Part shown: positions 61,373 through 62,349 of the stretch, piece by piece | Position numbering within the stretch: the first letter of the stretch is position 1 | Layout: the number at the start of each line of letters is the position of its first letter | Assembly (NCBI RefSeq): GCF_004402695.1 | Contig: NZ_SOFL01000032.1 | Coordinates: 386-62,734, forward strand | Direction of reading: 5' to 3' | DNA from: Cryobacterium adonitolivorans | GTDB lineage: Bacteria > Actinomycetota > Actinomycetes > Actinomycetales > Microbacteriaceae | DNA length: 62,349 nt | The notes under the pieces: generated by a model | What the model was told of the DNA's origin: nothing | The model's database searches: none | What the model saw: only the letters and a program-made list of their open reading frames with translations | Program-made: the position numbers and the translations under genes

Positions 61373-62349
61373 TCAGATTCCGAGGTTGGCCTCGAAAGCC
61401 CCGGCTTCCAGACGTGCCTTCATCGTGGTGAGGAAGCGCGAGGCGTCCGCTCCGTCAATGATGCGGTGGTCGTAGGACAGCGCCAGGAACACCGTCGAAC
61501 GAATCGCGATGGAGTCCAGGCCCTTGTCGGTCACGACGACGGGCTTCTTGTAGACGACGCCGGTACCGAGAATGGCGCTCTGCGGCAGGAAGACCACCGG
61601 GGTGTCGAACAGCGCGCCGCGCGAACCCGTGTTGGTGAGGGTGAACGTGCCACCGGACAGCTCGTCGGGCTTGAGCTTGTTGTCGCGGGTGCGCGCAGCC
61701 AGGTCGGCGATCTGGGCGGCGAAACCGGCCAGGTCGAGGTCACCGGCGTCGCGGATGACCGGGGTCAGCAGTCCACGCTCGGTGTCCACGGCGATGCTCA
61801 TGTTCTCCTGGCCCGGGTACACGATCGACGTTCCGTCGACTGTCGCGTTGATGATCGGGTTCGCCTTCAGCGCCTCGGCCGCGGCCAGGGCGAAGAATGG
61901 CAGGAAGGAGAGCTTGTTGCCGGTCTTCTCGTGGAAGGAGACCTTGACCTTGTCGCGGAGCATGGCCACCCGGGTGACGTCAACCTCCACCACGGTGGTG
62001 AGCTGGGCCGTCTGCTGCATCGACGCGACGGCGCGCTCGGCGACGACCTTGCGCAGGCGCGACATCGGCACGGTGGTTCCGCGCAGCGGCGAGACCTCGA
62101 CCTCGACCTCGGCGGCGGCGGCCGGGCTGGCGGGCGCGGCCGTGGCGGAGATGATGTCCTGCTTGCGAATGCGTCCGCCGACACCGGTGCCGGTGATGGT
62201 GGACAGGTCAACGCCGGCTTCGTTCGCGAGCTTGCGCACGATGGGCGTGACGTAGCCGCTGGTGCCGGCGTGGGCGCCGCGGGTGGACTCGGCCGCGGGT
62301 GCTGCCGGGGCCGGCGCGGCGGGTGCGGGCGCTGCCGCCGCCGGTGCCG
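61373..62349 (-). CDS. sucB: Dihydrolipoamide acyltransferase (2-oxo acid dehydrogenase E2), 5' part outside the window
   Basis: The C-terminal 325 residues of an E2 enzyme; the gene continues beyond the right edge. From the edge one sees an Ala/Pro linker, the E1/E3-binding domain (TPIVRKLANEAGVDL, GTGVGGRIRKQDI), a second linker and the catalytic domain with SFLPFFALAAAEALK, GTFTLTNTGSRGALFDTP and the active site FLALSYDHRIIDGADASRF. The N-terminal lipoyl domain is not in view. Linkage to lipB/lipA is typical of the E2 named SucB in actinobacteria, which may serve both pyruvate and 2-oxoglutarate complexes. Convergent with the pseudokinase, 51 nt apart. Confidence 0.93.
   Translation of the reverse strand, partial: APAAAAPAPAAPAPAAPAAESTRGAHAGTSGYVTPIVRKLANEAGVDLSTITGTGVGGRIRKQDIISATAAPASPAAAAEVEVEVSPLRGTTVPMSRLRKVVAERAVASMQQTAQLTTVVEVDVTRVAMLRDKVKVSFHEKTGNKLSFLPFFALAAAEALKANPIINATVDGTSIVYPGQENMSIAVDTERGLLTPVIRDAGDLDLAGFAAQIADLAARTRDNKLKPDELSGGTFTLTNTGSRGALFDTPVVFLPQSAILGTGVVYKKPVVVTDKGLDSIAIRSTVFLALSYDHRIIDGADASRFLTTMKARLEAGAFEANLGI

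Overview
The window is high-GC chromosomal DNA from an actinobacterium, most likely of the family Microbacteriaceae (Cryobacterium, Leifsonia or a relative). This is inferred from gene content and order: the fabD-fabH-acpP-fabF cluster with a FasR-type regulator and aceE, the DUF3145 and DUF4191 proteins, the glnA2-glnE-glnA1 block beside panB, map and ppgK, a type A RNase P RNA, and many GTG starts. The content is mostly core housekeeping. I see no prophage, insertion sequence or CRISPR array.

Layout. 1-5240: an F420/FMN-type oxidoreductase, a ketopantoate-reductase-like protein, a two-component system, and the decayed remains of its probable ABC transporter. 5274-7163: leuA behind a leucine-rich leader peptide and attenuator. 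7249-15700: an uncharacterised gene, a TRIC-type channel, then recO-uppS-DsbA-like-small Cys-rich protein-dusB-dgt-dnaG, largely with overlapping genes. 15859-23347: a peptide ABC transporter operon that carries an extra degenerate ATPase and a D-2-hydroxyacid dehydrogenase. 23433-30649: tRNA-Asn, a kinase-like protein lacking its phospho-acceptor His, def, a DMT transporter, a glycosyltransferase, tRNA-Met, an unusual family A polymerase, a PadR regulator and DUF3145. 30703-38365: type II fatty acid synthesis with its regulator, and pyruvate dehydrogenase E1. 38607-45204: a peroxiredoxin, tRNA-Val, a GAF-ANTAR protein, two tandem universal stress proteins diverging from a DevS/DevR (DosS/DosR)-type two-component system, and a DUF427 protein. 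45265-50475: Nif3, Zn-ribbon protein, rnpB, ppgK, map and panB. 50591-57098: two glutamine synthetases, their adenylyltransferase and an RDD protein. 57228-62349: DUF4191, lipA, lipB, a membrane pseudokinase, and the C-terminal part of a lipoyl acyltransferase (sucB) that runs off the edge.

How the genes work together. Nitrogen assimilation (glnA1, glnA2, glnE) is a unit, and a four-half-site GlnR-type box lies upstream of glnA1. Lipoate synthesis (lipB, lipA) sits beside one lipoate-dependent complex (sucB), with aceE elsewhere in the window. The DevS-like kinase keeps the histidine matching the DosS haem ligand. Together with the stress proteins it suggests an oxygen- or NO-responsive stress module, with a candidate DevR-like palindrome between the divergent units.

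A second layer is regulatory. At least fifteen annotated genes, plus the leuA leader peptide, have a TANNNT -10-like hexamer exactly 6-7 nt before the start codon, which predicts leaderless mRNAs. The most interesting unexplained items are the pseudokinase between sucB and lipB, the 43-residue Cys-rich protein coupled to a DsbA-like gene, the kinase with His replaced by Gln, the ABC ATPase with its switch His replaced by Asn, and the face-to-face leaderless promoters of map and a SPOR-domain gene.
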